From Corbicula japonica (lineage: Eukaryota > Mollusca > Bivalvia > Venerida > Cyrenidae): a DNA stretch of 64,000 nt. Position numbers and translations under genes: made by a program. The stretch lies in contig JAZAYU010000010.1 of NCBI GenBank assembly GCA_038501625.1, forward strand, positions 5,539,380-5,603,379, given 5' to 3'. The notes below the pieces were generated by a model, which worked only from the letters and a program-made list of their open reading frames with translations, was not told the origin of the DNA and made no database searches. How positions within the stretch are numbered: position 1 is the first letter of the stretch; each line of letters begins with the position of its first letter. Positions 11,391-24,508 of the stretch are shown piece after piece.

Positions 11391-12409
11391 TATATGTCAT
11401 ATAAATATTTTAATATTAATTAGCCGTACTCCATGCGAGTCATTATAGGTTAAAACTAGAATTAAATAGCTTTTAACTCAACAGTGAATTTTGACATCTT
11501 ATTACATACGAAGATAAAAGACCTTCTTGTGCGTTATTGGTCATACAATGTAGGCATAAATTAATGATAAATCTAAAAGAAAGGAAATTTAGAAATAAAA
11601 CTGGATAGTCGATAAAAGGTTTTCACAGATAATAATGTCATTGCTTTGGGAAATATTTTTATGTGAAGTATGTATATCAGGAATAGACACATGGAGACAA
11701 ACAAGCCTCCCAATTCAGCCAATAATTCTAGGTATTTAAAATTCTACATGGACGACAATCGTAAAAGTAAAAACGCAAACTCCATATATATGATTCTAGA
11801 TACATCTGTTGATGCGTATATAGTTTTTAAGACTCTATGTTTATCTAACTTTTAAATATATTTTTTTATATTTTGCGTTGAAGTTTATAACGACATTTGC
11901 AGAAATGCAGTTTGAATATCAAACAAATATCAGCATGGAACGGTTGTTAAATACCTAAAAAATTTAAAAATTGTGTATGTTTTGGAAACTCATTAAGTTT
12001 TTATAAAAAGGACGAAATAAAGGAAAGTTCACATTCTAAAGAAACTGGCGTCTTTTAAAAAGTGTAAAAATAGCGGTTTAGTCTAAGTTTCGTGCTTTCT
12101 TTGCTCATAGTTCAAAGATGTTGGAGATCCATTTATTCTGGAAAAAGTATTATTTTTAGAGTAAAGAAATATTAATTTATCAGTTAATATGTACTGTATG
12201 CAGGCATTTCAGATTAACTGAAAACAGTATGCAAATATGTTGGTTGGATTTCATTTATTTTAGAACAAGTATATTTAATGGCAAAGAAAACAGAGTCACC
12301 AATGATATTTATTTGGTCATTTCAAACTGAATGAAGACAATGCCAATATGCCTGGCATATTCTAGATAACACGTTCACCGTGAATATCAAAACTTCCTAT
12401 AGCAAATAT

Positions 12410-12700
12410 GAAAGTTAACATACACAACAAGAAAATAATAGCGTACAGTATGTCTGCCAATAATTATGACAACTTGTCACGCAACCATGCAATCCTCTAA
12501 AGATTTCTCTAAGAGACAGTTATTGTGGCCTGTCCGTAATGTAATTACAATATATTTAGATGATATATCGTGCAAGCACTGCATGAGCCTTAAAGAAGGC
12601 ATTGGAGACACAAATTAGCCTTGATCGTCGACTTACACATCAGCAGAGTTTAACACTTTTATTCAATCAATGCATTGCCATTTTATCTTTTAACCTCTGG
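12410..12700 (+). repeat. Duplicated block G, copy 1
   Basis: Shares TGTCACGCAA.CATGCAATCC with copy 3 (28,800) and CATGCNATCCTCT..AAGACAGTTAT and CTTTTATTCAATCAATG with copy 2 (18,060). It follows block E1 by about 1 kb, the same order as E2 and G2. Confidence 0.65.
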
Positions 12701-12855
12701 TTTGTTAGAACGTTTCGATATATGTTTCATATATTCCTTTGTGTGAACTTTGTCGTTTTCCTGTGTTTAAAGACATGAAATTTTCACTGCAGAAAAAATG
12801 TTGTTGACAGTAGAAATATGGAACAGATCTTTTTGAGAGTGAAATGTGAATTTCA

Positions 12856-12880
12856 ACAACAACAACAATAACAACAACAG
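12856..12880 (+). repeat. CAA microsatellite
   Basis: Short (CAA)n run interrupted by one TAA. Confidence 0.85.
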
Positions 12881-13159
12881 GAAACATCAACTAAGGTAAT
12901 ACTTTTTTGAGTTGTAAGAATTTTGTAAAAATTACAAGATAACTTTTCTACTAGGAAGCGCAAGTGAATAATTAGGAACGATTTATTCTAATTAAACTAA
13001 ATAAATACTGAATGATATTTCAATGTGTTTAAGGTATTACATGTACATATTATAATAGTGTACAGAATGTATAATATTTAAAAATCTAATTAATGCACTT
13101 AATGTATTATTTAACAAAAATCCACAGTTAAAATACTATTTACATCCTAATACAAAATC

Positions 13160-13260
13160 TTAACATAAGTAAAACGATACTGACAAATACTTTTCCTTTT
13201 AAAAGAACTTTTAATAATGAAGAATGAAGAGAAAATAAAGTTTTTATAACCTTGACGCGT
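13160..13260 (+). repeat. Duplicated block H, copy 1
   Basis: GTAAAACGATACTGA..AATACTT and CTTTTAAAAGAACTTT match 49,005-49,100 (GTAAAATGATACTGATAACA, CTTTAAAAGAACTTTCAATT). The match is short and the pair is far apart. Confidence 0.5.
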
Positions 13261-14324
13261 ATTTGCAATTTTTTAGGTAACTGACTATTCCAAGGGCGTT
13301 ATTGTATGGTTTCTCTGCTGTAATTTGTTACTGGAGTCTTTTTGTTGTTATAAATTAATGTTCTCTCTCTTTTCTAAATTCCTATTTCTATGGGATATAC
13401 ATTATCCTTAATTTATGTTTTCGTGATATGTTGATGTCATTTCATCTACAATGTGTGTGTTATCATTCATTAATAATCTTAAAGTATGCTGTCATTGTCA
13501 AAGAATGAACAACAGATATACTGGAATGTCCTAATCGTAGAAAGATGTATTTTTCAAAAGACAATAGTGGTGTCAATGTGTTGAACTTTATGTCATTTCT
13601 TCAGTATAAAAAGAGTTTGCTTGTTCTTGTTTTATGATGGTTTTATGCTCGGAGATTGAATGTTCGAAGATTTTGTTCTCTTCTTCTACGTTTTCCTGAC
13701 AAAACTGACTAGTATTTTAAAATGTGTACGTAGTTTTATACTTTAAAGGCTAAATTGAAACAATGTACATTAATTTGATTGAAAAGTCGGTACATTATAA
13801 AACATAATGTAACATTACGTTTGAAACAATGTTAGGGTGTGTTATCAAATGTTAAAAGCTTTTTGCAAAGAATTGCGTTTTTCATGTTGATTACTCCTGC
13901 TTTGGGTGATCTCGAAGAGATGTGGCATTCGCTTGTATTTTCTATTTGCATTTTGTGCTGTATTTCTGGAAAAGATAATGCTTGCGATTTCAAGAAACTC
14001 CTCCATATCAGTCATTATTCTTCAAGGTAACAGAGTACTTACTGCATGCAGATACGATGAAAACAGTTGTTCATCGACGTTTGTGAAATAACCAAACACG
14101 ATTGATATTGTGTCATGAATGTTTCATCTTTTTATAAGAAAACGATTCTGCTATTTAATGAAATAAGCACAATCCTGCTGGAGAACAATACGTTGTCTGA
14201 AAACGATTTGCTTTATGTTCTAAAGTTCCCTTTTCATCTATCTTGTATTACTTTTTGTGAGACCTTCCTTAACCAGAAAAAGGAAGACTTGTTTGACACA
14301 ATCGACTATTGAGTATGTCGTGTG
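13261..14324. other. Unassigned AT-rich stretch
   Basis: Overlapping short frames at 13,839-14,091 and 14,115-14,312 have no recognised domain. No repeat was identified. Confidence 0.45.
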
Positions 14325-14475
14325 TTTGTCCAGATCTCGTAGGGACGGTAAATTACGCATTTCAATAACTGCCCATGGCTAAAAAAACCGAGCCTGCAAT
14401 TTTTATATTGACCGCCGTGTTCGATGGGTTTCAAACTTCCCTTTTCATCTATTTCAATATTTATCGCACGCTTAG
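14325..14475 (+). repeat. Interspersed block F, copy 1
   Basis: Contains the F landmarks ATTTCAATAACTGCCCATGG, ACCGAGCCTGCAATTTTT, CGTGTTCGATGGGTTTCAAA and CCCTTTTCATCTATTT. A 66-codon minus frame (14,306-14,506) crosses it, but other copies have stops there. Confidence 0.65.
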
Positions 14476-14960
14476 AAAAGGCATCTTTAAACTGCAATAA
14501 CTCCATATTTAGTTGTCAGTTATATCACAACCTGAGAGATTGGTTCAAGTCTTGCTGCTATCCAATAATGTCATTTTCTCGAATCAGTTAATCAATCGCA
14601 AATTAACGAGAACATTATTAACATTCTGTATATATCCTGAGTTCAGTACAGTAAAGTTCAACTTCATGTTCAATTAGTTTATCTTTTGTCATGGAATCGA
14701 TATTATATGTTTGTTAACAAAATTATTCTGAATAATCTTTCCTATCCAATTGTCATCTTCGTTCTCTGTGATCGTATGATCTTTACTTTTAAGCAATTGA
14801 GTTTGCCAGCAACCAAATGTCTCGATGACTTTGATCTACATGATTACACCAAGGGAGTAATGCCCTACACACAATATATCTTCATATGCATTTACATTGC
14901 TGCTCACTTGAATAGGTATTTAATTTATCAAATAGGTAAAATCATTGTACTGTCTTGTAG

Positions 14961-15035
14961 TGTGAGGTTGGTGCACCCTAGAACCTGGTTTAAACCCCGA
15001 GTGGCAATTTGTTTTGCAACTAACCGTTCCAAGGC
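14961..15035 (+). mobile_element. Family A, isolated core fragment
   Basis: Only the middle of the A core is present: TGTGAGGTTGGTGCACCCTA, GAACCTGGTTTAAACCCC, GTGGCAATTTGTTTTGC and CCGTTCCAAGGC. It stays close to the consensus although both flanks of the element are absent. It creates most of the spurious 155-codon open frame at 14,686-15,153. Confidence 0.75.
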
Positions 15036-15702
15036 CAAAGCATTTGATGTGTGCTACCATACTATCTTTCAATCATTAAAAACTTTTTTTTGTTCCGTTT
15101 TTAAGTGTCTGTCGCACTGGGTGATATTTTTTCATACAAAAAAAGACTTATAATTCAGAATAGGTTTTCCTCTTTAGATAGGAAAAGTCGTTGCGCTCAA
15201 AACAATAGGTTCAATAAAGAGACTTTAAGACATAGCAGTTATTTTGTTTTTAATTTAGTTGAAAAAGTAGGGTAAACTAGAGAATATTGCATATGAACAA
15301 GTTGGCATCATGTGTAAATTTTATGACCCATGTTTCCGTCATTATGTGTCGAAATGAGCGGGGCGGGGACATTTTAACACTTTGGAATTGGGCATTTTCG
15401 GCATTCAGTGTAGAATATTTAGACTTAATAATCATCTGACTCAGTCCATTATTTCGTAATGCAGTTTCAATTGATAAATATAAATATATTTACACAAAAC
15501 ATCTCTAATCAGTATGTGATAAGAGAATTCGACTGCATATATAAATATGTGAATGTGTATAAATGTGGGTAAATCCTGCATTTTGTCGTTGTGTAGTTTA
15601 AACGTTGTTTGTTTAATATATTATATTTAAGCAATCATATGATTGGTAAGAAATAAGTGTACCATGGCTAACTCAGCAAATTAAAACCATTTACGTAGCA
15701 AT

Positions 15703-16030
15703 ATGTTTATTCTTTATTGTTGATGTTATCAAAAAGTCACAGAAATAAGGTTTATCAAATGATTACACCTGTTTGCACTCAAAATTCCGAAGATACAATC
15801 ATGAAATGGGAATCAGTGTTATCATCAGATTTGAAAATATCTGTTAATAAAAGAGCCATTTTATGTTTGAAAGGATATTGGGTGATTTGCCGTCAAATAA
15901 ATCAATCCTAAATTATCATGTGTTTTTATATATAAATTTTAGTGCATTTCCGCGTTTCAGCATGCAGGTACATTATCGTGTCAAATACATAATGCAAAGC
16001 AGACATCTTATAAGCGATAAGAGTTATCCA
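15703..16030 (+). repeat. Duplicated block E, copy 2
   Basis: Best partner of copy 1 at its left end (TTATCAAAAAGTCACAGAAA) and of copies 3 and 4 at its right end (CAGCATGCAGGTACATTA, GCAGACATCTTAT). It contains about 60 bp of extra sequence between the two conserved halves. Confidence 0.7.
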
Positions 16031-16422
16031 GGGTGGCTATACCACGTCACATTTAGAATGTCGTGCACACATTTATATAGGAAAAATCACTCGCTTCAGG
16101 TAGGGGTTTTGCATATTTCTCAGTAATTGCTGGACCGATTTTGATCAGATAAAGTGCAACGTACTTCTGTTAACAAGATCGTTGAACTCCTTGTGAGGTA
16201 TTTTCTTAGATGCAAATAATATAACAATGTTAACCATAAATGTGCATGTACCACGAACTACGGAGCTACAGAAAGCTACGGAAATATTATCAGCGATTAA
16301 AACTATTGCTAGATACTCAGGACTACTTCTTTTAAAAAAGTTGATTTTAAGTTTTTGATTTCTCCTATAAGGATATCCCAACACTCAAATTTTTCGCATT
16401 ATTGGTCAAATGATCTGTGCCC

Positions 16423-16538
16423 AAGGTTATAAAACTGAGCATGGAAACCAGTCTCAAATCTCAAGCATCTGATTGGCTGAAATGGCGACCAGATCCATGA
16501 GATTTGAGACTGGTTTACAATCTCAGTTTTATAACCTT
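16423..16538. mobile_element. Foldback MITE family B, copy 1
   Basis: A 116-bp element that is almost all inverted repeat. It starts AAGGTTATAAAACTGAG and ends CTCAGTTTTATAACCTT; inside, CAGTCTCAAATCTCA pairs with TGAGATTTGAGACTG. The centre holds GGCTGAAATGGCGACCAG. There is no coding capacity. Four more copies lie in the window. Confidence 0.85.
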
Positions 16539-18059
16539 CAGCCCAGATGAACAGGCTAGTTAAACCTGAGCTGGATTTTGTTATGTCTTGCTTCTTGTTA
16601 GGTTACAAAAACGTTGTCCATTTATTTTAAGACCTCTACGGATTATATGTGCTTGCCTATTAGGTGCAGGTGGAAACAGATTAATGAATCTAAAGCAAAG
16701 TACACAAATGACTAAAATATAGACACTGAGCCTAAAGATAAGTCTAATCAAGATAGATAATTGATTCTATATCAGTCCAGACAAGTTAAAAGTTATGTCT
16801 TGTCTGCTTGAGAATGTCGTTTTTATCGGACTTTTTCGTTGATCTGAAAGTCGGCGAATTATGTTTGTCAGAGATTTTTCCAATGTGTATAATAACTTTG
16901 AATTATAGCAAATTAATTTTTTTTAATATACCAGCTTAAAAATGGTGTTTGTGCTGTCTAGCGTTGGCAGAGGATATTCTTTCTGAAAGTGGGGACATTT
17001 CACGAATCACAGAGCATAATGCCGGCGTCTAGGCCATTCAGTCTCGATTTTATCAAAAGTTTAATGGCTTTGTTGCCTGTGTTATTTTCATCTCACGGAA
17101 ACAATAAACTGGAAGTCTAACAAAGTTTCATGGGATAAAAGTGTGAATTCGTTTGAAAGACAGGCGATCGGCAATCGATTAAGTAAGTGATCTTTTATAA
17201 TTTTATAAACCGGAAGTAGCATAATAAATATGGCATTTGTAGATTGTCAACAAAGTTGACAGTGTATGACATTGATTACGAAGTTGTTTAGCCTGTTGTT
17301 GATATGGATATTGAAAGTAAAGGAATATCACCGGCTGTCCCATTTGCAGCACTTGCTTTGCAAAGAAGTCCTGTTTCATGTTGCAACACTGAGATGATCA
17401 GTATACCTGAATATACCTCTATTAAATAAATAATAATTACATTACTTAAAGTTTTCATAGTCAAATTGTGAAATTTGTATTAAATTGTATTTCATTTTTT
17501 ATTAGTAAGGAAGTTTAATTCATTATTTATACAGCACTATTCCTGGTCAGGCTAATCACAAATACGACCTGGTCATTTTGCAGAAAGGATTCATCTATTT
17601 ACATGTAAACTTGGTACCTATACATTTAAATTTTAGAGTGTTGGTATTCCCCCTAGAGTTAATCCTAGAATATCTAAATGTGGATCATTATTGTGAAAAA
17701 TTTCAAATAAAATTTATTTTGACCCACCTACCTACCCATACTAAATCTGCTGGGGTTGGGATGGGAAAACAAAGAATATTTTTAGTCTGGTCTAGCTGTC
17801 AAAATATTAACAATAGTAAAATAATATTTAAGTAATAATCAAAATGATATGAATAGTGTTGTGCTTGTACCAGGATTTGAAAAATCAACAGACATTTCGT
17901 GGCGATTGTTAACGTGTTTTTATGCTTATTTCATCAAGGTTTTTATTGAGAGCCATCTATTTTGTTATATACTGGATCTTATCATTCCAACTTAAAAACA
18001 ATTTACATACATGTGTATAATTGATGTAATCGCCACAGCTTTTCTTTTCCAATTGTGAA
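16539..18059. other. Unassigned AT-rich stretch
   Basis: No recognised gene or repeat. A frame at 17,578-17,835 (85 codons) reads without any known domain. Confidence 0.45.
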
Positions 18060-18330
18060 AGCATACGCGACTAGTAAATACTTGTGGAAAATAGGACTGT
18101 CTATAATTATGAGACATGCCATCCTCTCAAAAACTTTCTACAAGACAGTTATCGTAGTCTTTTAGTAAAGCAACTACTATTACGATATATTGTATTTATG
18201 TTACATATCATTCTAGCACTGCAACGTGGCATTAGAGATATATTTTGCCCCTAATCGACAACTTCAACATTGGCAGTCAAATACTTTTATTCAATGATAT
18301 ATGTTATTCATTAATTTCTCGTGAATAATC
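18060..18330 (+). repeat. Duplicated block G, copy 2
   Basis: Landmarks ATGCCATCCTCTCAAAAAC, CAAGACAGTTATCGTAGTC, CGATATATTGTA, CTAATCGACAACTTC and CTTTTATTCAATGATATATG align with copy 1. Confidence 0.65.
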
Positions 18331-19331
18331 TAGCAAAAAGTGTTTTTGTTATACTTTGTATATTTACTTTAAGAAACTTAATTGTCTGTGAAGAAAATAC
18401 CTGTTGTCGAAAGTACAGTTTCGGAAAACCTCGATCAAAGTAACTTGCAAGTGTCATATTGCAAACTTCAGGAAACGTGTAATAATACTTTATTTTCCGT
18501 CAAAAGACAGTTACGGAAGCTGAAATCAAATAATGTTCACGTGTTCTTTTTTAAATTACAAGTATTCTGTATTTTACACTTTCCTTTTGTATTATAATGA
18601 GAGACAAACTCACAATTTTCATTGAAAAAAAACGAACAATTATACCTGCTTTTAAGGAGCTATTTTTCCAGATGGTTCTTTTGAAAATCTTGAACAAGCA
18701 AACTGTCTTGATCTTTGTATTTAAATTTAAAATAATAGAAATATGATGATTAAAATATTGTATTTTTTTAATATGGCGATGTCCCGCAGACAATATCTTA
18801 TGGATTTTGTATTTTACAACGTGTTTGCTTTTCTAGAGGTTGTAACAATGAAAACAATAAAATGGGGCTATTGGTACCAAAACTTAGGGAAAACGTTCTG
18901 CAAGTTTTATCTCAGATTCCCAGATTTAAGTTGAATCAGCTGCAGTTTAAAATCACTCATGCAACAAGGTATTTCTTAACCGGTGTTTTATAGAGATTAA
19001 ATTTATAATTAAAGAAAACAAAAAATAAATATATTTAATTTCTCCGCGTTATTTATAAAAGCTATCGCTCAGTTTCAAAAAGAAAGGCTACCAACATAAA
19101 ATTCTACAAAGCTCTGCATGCTTAGCTATTAACCTATCGACAACCGATCGCTTGTTTGAACGACACGAGAGTTTATGAGTTTTAGAAGTTTTTTAGGGAA
19201 ATCTTGTAGAAGAAAGTAGAAGTTCCATCATTTTTTTATTCATTTCATCGTGCTCTTGCTGATAAGACTTCAGTTGTTCGAGTCTCAGCAAGGTCATTAA
19301 TTACCCACCTTTTTGCTAGACCATGCCGATA

Positions 19332-19630
19332 GCTTCTTATGTTTTTTAACCTTTGTGTGATTTATGCCTGCAACATTATCGAGTTGATGGGTGAGTTGGA
19401 GTAAATATCACCGAGACAACTTTAAATAACTTGTTTGTTCATATTAGGCCCCGGTGGCAAATTGTTTTGACACTGAACGTTCCAAGAGGATAAGCCCTAA
19501 GGTTCTCTTTTGGGATGTATTATTTGGAATTGATTAATATTTGATAACCAATGCTCTTATTTCCTTCTCTTATATGAGGGAAGCTGTGCTTTCCACATAT
19601 TGGTTTATCCGATACGCATGTTTCACTCTT
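19332..19630 (+). mobile_element. Family A copy with internal core deletion
   Basis: Begins CTTCTTATGTTTT, keeps TGCAACATTATCGAGTTGA and TTGGAGTAAATATCACCGAG, then lacks the first half of the core. It resumes at CCCCGGTGGCAAATTGTTTT and CGTTCCAAGAGGATAAGCCC, and ends near the CCGATACGCATGTTTCAC tail. Confidence 0.65.
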
Positions 19631-19670
19631 TTACATCAAAGTATTATTTGCGTCTGCGGTAATTGTATGA

Positions 19671-19786
19671 CATTCTGCCTTTAAGCAATTCTATTAAGTG
19701 TCCGATAATAACCAAGTATATCGGTGACCATTCTGCCTTTAAGCAATTCTATTAAGTGTCCGATAATAACCAAGTATATCGGTGAC
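19671..19786 (+). repeat. Exact tandem duplication, 2 x 58 bp
   Basis: Units 19,671-19,728 and 19,729-19,786 are identical by direct reading and start CATTCTGCCTTTAAGC. A recent event, adjacent to the family A copy. Confidence 0.95.
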
Positions 19787-21094
19787 CTATCAACATGATT
19801 ACACCAAGGGACTACTGAATTTATCATTATACATATACCAGGTATAGCGCATATTGAACAAAATGTCTAACTTAACAATTCCTTTACCGGGACGGGCACA
19901 TAAATTACAAACTGATCTATCTGGAATGACTAATCCATCAGTTGACGTTCATAACCTCAACAGATTTTCTTAAATCCGATGGATATTTTATCATATGTTT
20001 CTGGTCACTGTAATGAGCCATTCTATTCCCAAAGCTCAATCTCTTAGTCATGATTTATTAGGTTCTGTGTTAAAACATTAAATACACCATTAGTTAATAA
20101 TAGTAGGGAAAAATGCATTCCCTTTTACATGTGTATCCTTAACGCGATCGTTTTCCTGACATAATTATTGTGTGTGGGGGGTAAATACTGGTTGATTTCG
20201 TGGTAATGAAGATCTGCAAATCAGCGCATTAAAATGTCTTTTGCAAATGGTGATACTTTGACATGTTTGACCTTGACATTCGTCTTACGCTATGTATTCA
20301 GGGTTTATATAATGCGATATGATTTACAAACATGCTGGCTTTACATGATGCAACGAACAGTGTTGTACAAGTTATTTGATTGAATGGATTCAATATTTAT
20401 CTTTCAAATATGAAATACCTTTTTCAATGCAACATTCATTCTGACTCTTTATCCTTGACCAGTTTCGTTTTATGTGGTTGATGCAATCTCGTTTCTTTAA
20501 ACACACACTTCCGAAAGTACACATGGCAAAAATGTACACGAGCGCTATACAGTAACTACAAATCTTTTCTCTGCGCAAAACTGAACAATCGTCCAGTTAA
20601 GGATATCAAATCAAACCTTTTTTGTTACTTGTTATCGTCAGGCGACCATCTGTAGTATCATGAGTTGGAAATAAAATGATCAAGAAGTCATATAAATGGT
20701 CTAAGTTTATCCACGATCAGCACAATAAAGGTATGCCATGATAGAATGATGGAATTTTGATTTAAAGTGATAAACGTATTTGTAATTTCACACTTATTAG
20801 AACAGTCATCTCTGCAGAAGTTTTAACTTTTGTTATCATTTAATATAATGGGTATTGTTCAGAAGCTATGGCATTTGATTATATTCCCAAGTGCTTAATA
20901 TCCTCAATAGGCAGGAAAAGATAGGTTAGGCAAAGCGGTGTGTTCGTCTAAACAGCTTATGACTTCAAGCACACTTCTTAATTTAACATTGAGTGCTAGC
21001 AGTTAATATTTTGGTGACAGCGATACCTCATATAGAATAGTGTTTGAAATAAGAAAATACGTCATAGAATTGGCTAAATAATGCGTCATGATCA
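19787..21094. other. Unassigned AT-rich stretch
   Basis: No gene, RNA or tandem repeat recognised; the only listed-size frame is a 62-codon minus frame at 20,390-20,578. Confidence 0.45.
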
Positions 21095-21165
21095 GCTCGG
21101 GGCTAAGTAAGTAAAGTGGACATGATTTCGAATTTCAATAATTGCCCACTAATTAATTCTGTCAT
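21095..21165 (+). repeat. Interspersed block F, partial copy 2
   Basis: Short match only: CTCGGGGCTAAGTAAG and TTTCAATAATTGCCCA align with the middle of the F consensus. Confidence 0.4.
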
Positions 21166-21889
21166 TCGTTAACAGCATACTAATTGAATTTGTCGTGATT
21201 GCCTGTAGCTTTATTTCATTTTTATCATATTCGTATAATTACTTCTTGATTTCAGTTACCGTATATACAATTATATATATTCAATCCAGTGCGTATATAT
21301 TTCTAGTATTCCATTTTTTAAGATTTTGAAAGGCAGCTGTTTTAAATACCGAAGTTGTTGGAACAAAGGTGTGTTATTGTCCGCTAAACTACTCTTTGCG
21401 CCTAAATAAGCTGGATCTATTATCCTTAATCCGTAGTTTAAATGATTTATAAATGTTGTCAAGACTAAATTTTATTCAAGAAGCTAGGTAATTTATTTTG
21501 CTAAGGTTACTGTACTGTATTCTGCGAATGATTTTATGTGTATGTGTCTGAATGCCTGCGCGTGCGTGTGTTGCTGCTGCTGTTGTTTCTTGTTGTTTTG
21601 TAACGATAAAGGTGAAACATTCTAACTGATAGCATGTCTAGTGCGTTCCTTAACAACAACAAATCCCTTCAGATAGTGTACACCATATTGTAAGACGGTT
21701 TGGTTCCTTCCAAAATCTTCAAGCTAATTGTCATAATATCATGTATATCTATGATATGCTCATTTTACCAGATTGTACTTTGCAATTACAATATAATTTT
21801 GTGCAAATAATTCACCTATACATAAATTGCATTTTATTTGAATCGTTGATTGGTAATCACGGACAATTCACATGATTACAGTTAACTGT

Positions 21890-22170
21890 TTTATAACAAA
21901 ATTAAACATATTTTATAATTCATCTGTTTTTTTAATTAATCGAAAGAAGGATTATCTGTTTGCACTCACAATTCATTATTACAGTATTTTCATCTAATAT
22001 ATCTGTTAATAAAAGAGTAATTTTAGGTATAAAATGATGTAGTGAGATCTACTGCAAAACAAATAAATCTAAAAGTGTTGTATTTAATGTAAGTGCAATT
22101 GCGCTTTCCTGCATGCTGGTGCAATACAATGTAAATTAGAAAACATCAAAGAAGACAACTTTATTTGCTT
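21890..22170 (+). repeat. Duplicated block E, copy 3
   Basis: Landmarks TTATCTGTTTGCACTCACAA, TATCTGTTAATAAAAGAGTA, AAGTGCAATTGCGCTTTCC and TGCATGCTGGTGCAATAC. Confidence 0.7.
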
Positions 22171-23319
22171 TAATAATTATCTTGAAGAAGTTCTCTCAAA
22201 GAAAGTCAATAGATTTCTTAGAGGTTGTAAGGCGGGCCCGTAGTTTGCGTTCTCTACAAAATTGTCCGCTTATATGTACTTAACTCTCTTCAGTCTTTCA
22301 AATGATAAAAAAACATGGTAAGAATGTTTATGACCGTAATATTCCGGGAAGTTTTTTAACATAGCTTGATTGCTATAGAAACTGTGGAGTTATGACTCTT
22401 CTCGGCTTCCTACTTTGTAAATAACTTCATTAATGATACTTTAAATGTTAATGAACATAACACATAAGCCCAATTTTATATCGAGACATTTTGCTCAAAT
22501 TTCCCCACTGATTGTAAATATTATAAAGGTATACGCTTTTTAAAATAACAAATATCGACTCGGTGTCTTAAAAACGTTTCATCATCTATTCAGTTAACTT
22601 GGTCGAAGGTTCAAAGACTTTAGATCTCCTCTAACTTTGGTAACAAGCCAGATTGCTAAAGTCACACCCTAAGTTATTGCCCTTTAATTGCCTAAAAATT
22701 TACAAATTTAGCAACATCTGCTCGTTGACAAGCGTATTGTGTGACAGTTTGGCGCTCATGTTTTAATGTTTTAACGAATTTCAACATTTAAACTACAACT
22801 TAATGAACATCGAATAAATGCTTTACTGCGTCATTTATCATAGACATATCAAACGATACTAATTTCCACGATCAAAGGAAATACAATAAGGTTTAAGACT
22901 TGTTTTATCTCGAAGAATAATACTCAATACTTAGTAAGAAGTCATTATTGTAACGTCATTGTTGCTATACCTCTATCAAGTTAGAACCAGTTAATGCTGC
23001 TGGTTTAAGTGCTATTTCTGATTTTCTGTCCAAGTCAGTAGCATACTATCTTAATGTAGATTGCGCATTTTTGTGATTATACTTGTAAGTATTCTGACAT
23101 TACTATTAAGATATATTATGTCTTTTTAACATTACTGGCATATTACACGGTTATGACGGACAATCCATTAGTCTATGACTTTATGGAACAGACACATCTT
23201 AACTATATTGGGGATATATTGACAAAGGTACGCCATTATAAAAGTATTTTTAAGAAAGGTATGCTTGTTATACCATTCGCAAATCTACAAACATCACCAT
23301 TTATTGAAGAGCTTTAGAC
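22171..23319. other. Unassigned AT-rich stretch
   Basis: No recognisable feature; no open frame above 60 codons on either strand. Confidence 0.5.
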
Positions 23320-23329
23320 TTATTATTAC

Positions 23330-23394
<65 letters not shown>
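23320..23394 (+). repeat. ATT microsatellite
   Basis: About 24 ATT units with one ACT interruption near the left end. Confidence 0.95.
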
Positions 23395-23395
<1 letters not shown>

Positions 23396-23715
23396 AAAAT
23401 AATTGTTCTGATGAAACAATTTTTGTTGAAATATTTTTGAGAAATCAAAGCACTCAATTTTGAGCACTCAGGAGCAAAGTATATTTTGCTAGTGGGACAT
23501 TAAACATGGTACTGTTGTGCACAACCTCACATTTACCCCCAACAGGTTCTCATTTTAACCTGCATGTGCTAGCTGCCTTGGTGACACATCTCAACCCCCC
23601 CCCCCCACCACTTGACAAGTTGCATACAATGGTACCAAATAAATAAAACATAAGTAAAATAAGACACTGTCAAGCAAAATGGTAGGTGCATATGACATTT
23701 GTGAGACTAGGTCTG

Positions 23716-23876
23716 AAAGTTAAAAAGCTGAGATTGGAAACCAGTCTCAAATCTCAAGCATCTAATTGACTAAAATGGCGAAGCATCTGATTGGCTGAAA
23801 CGGCGACTGGTCGCCATTTCAGCCAATCAGATGCTTGAGATTTGAGACTGGTTTGTATGCTCGGTTTTATGACCTT
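23716..23876. mobile_element. Foldback MITE family B, copy 2
   Basis: A 161-bp copy with decayed left end (AAAGTTAAAAAGCTGAG) and right end (CGGTTTTATGACCTT). The left arm carries a partial duplication: AGCATCTAATTGACTAAAAT and GGCGA are followed by AGCATCTGATTGGCTGAAAC and GGCGA. This makes it the longest copy. Confidence 0.8.
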
Positions 23877-24504
23877 GTGCACAGAACACCTGGAGTTAAG
23901 ACAGCAAGAAGAACACGATGTTTGGAGTAATAGAAAAGATTGCTCACCTTATTTCGAGATGACAATGCATGTTTTAATGTTAAGCATCTGTAAATTAAGT
24001 TAAATAGTTCACACTTCAAGTTATATTTTAAACGATTATTGTTGTAATTATTTTTGTTGTCGTTGTTTTAAACATTTTAATTTGTTGTATTTACCGATTG
24101 GTACGAATGAAAATTTCTGTAATTGTGTATACGCAAGGTATTTCAAATTTCATAAAATTCAAATGGTCGTTAGAACAAGTTCTTTAACAGTTTGTTTAAT
24201 GTTGTTTGTACGACCGAAATAAATATTTCATTGAGTTCCAATAATTACGAAGTTTTGATAAAAAATTTATACAAAGGCATTTATTGACAAAAAAGTGTTG
24301 TTTTTGTTTTCTATTAGGCGTCTTTAAGTATTATTTTACTAGTCTTCATTAATTAATAGCGAGATTTAATTATATCCCGCTATTATGTGCAGGATTAAAA
24401 AAAAACCGGCAAATCATGTGTAAATAAATCACGCTATTATTTGCAATAATGTATCAAACCTGGCGAATCATGTGCTAGAAAAACGTAAAAAACAAGATCG
24501 CCAT
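23877..24504. other. Unassigned AT-rich stretch
   Basis: Contains two diverged CCCGCTATTATGTGCA / ACGCTATTATTTGCA repeats near 24,377 and 24,432, each followed by an AATCATGTG motif. Otherwise nothing recognised. Confidence 0.4.
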
Positions 24505-24508
24505 TTAA

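Noticed and set aside
14686..15153. Longest open frame (155 codons, plus strand)
   Set aside because: It runs through an isolated family A core (14,961-15,035), and the rest is low-complexity AT-rich translation with no domain.
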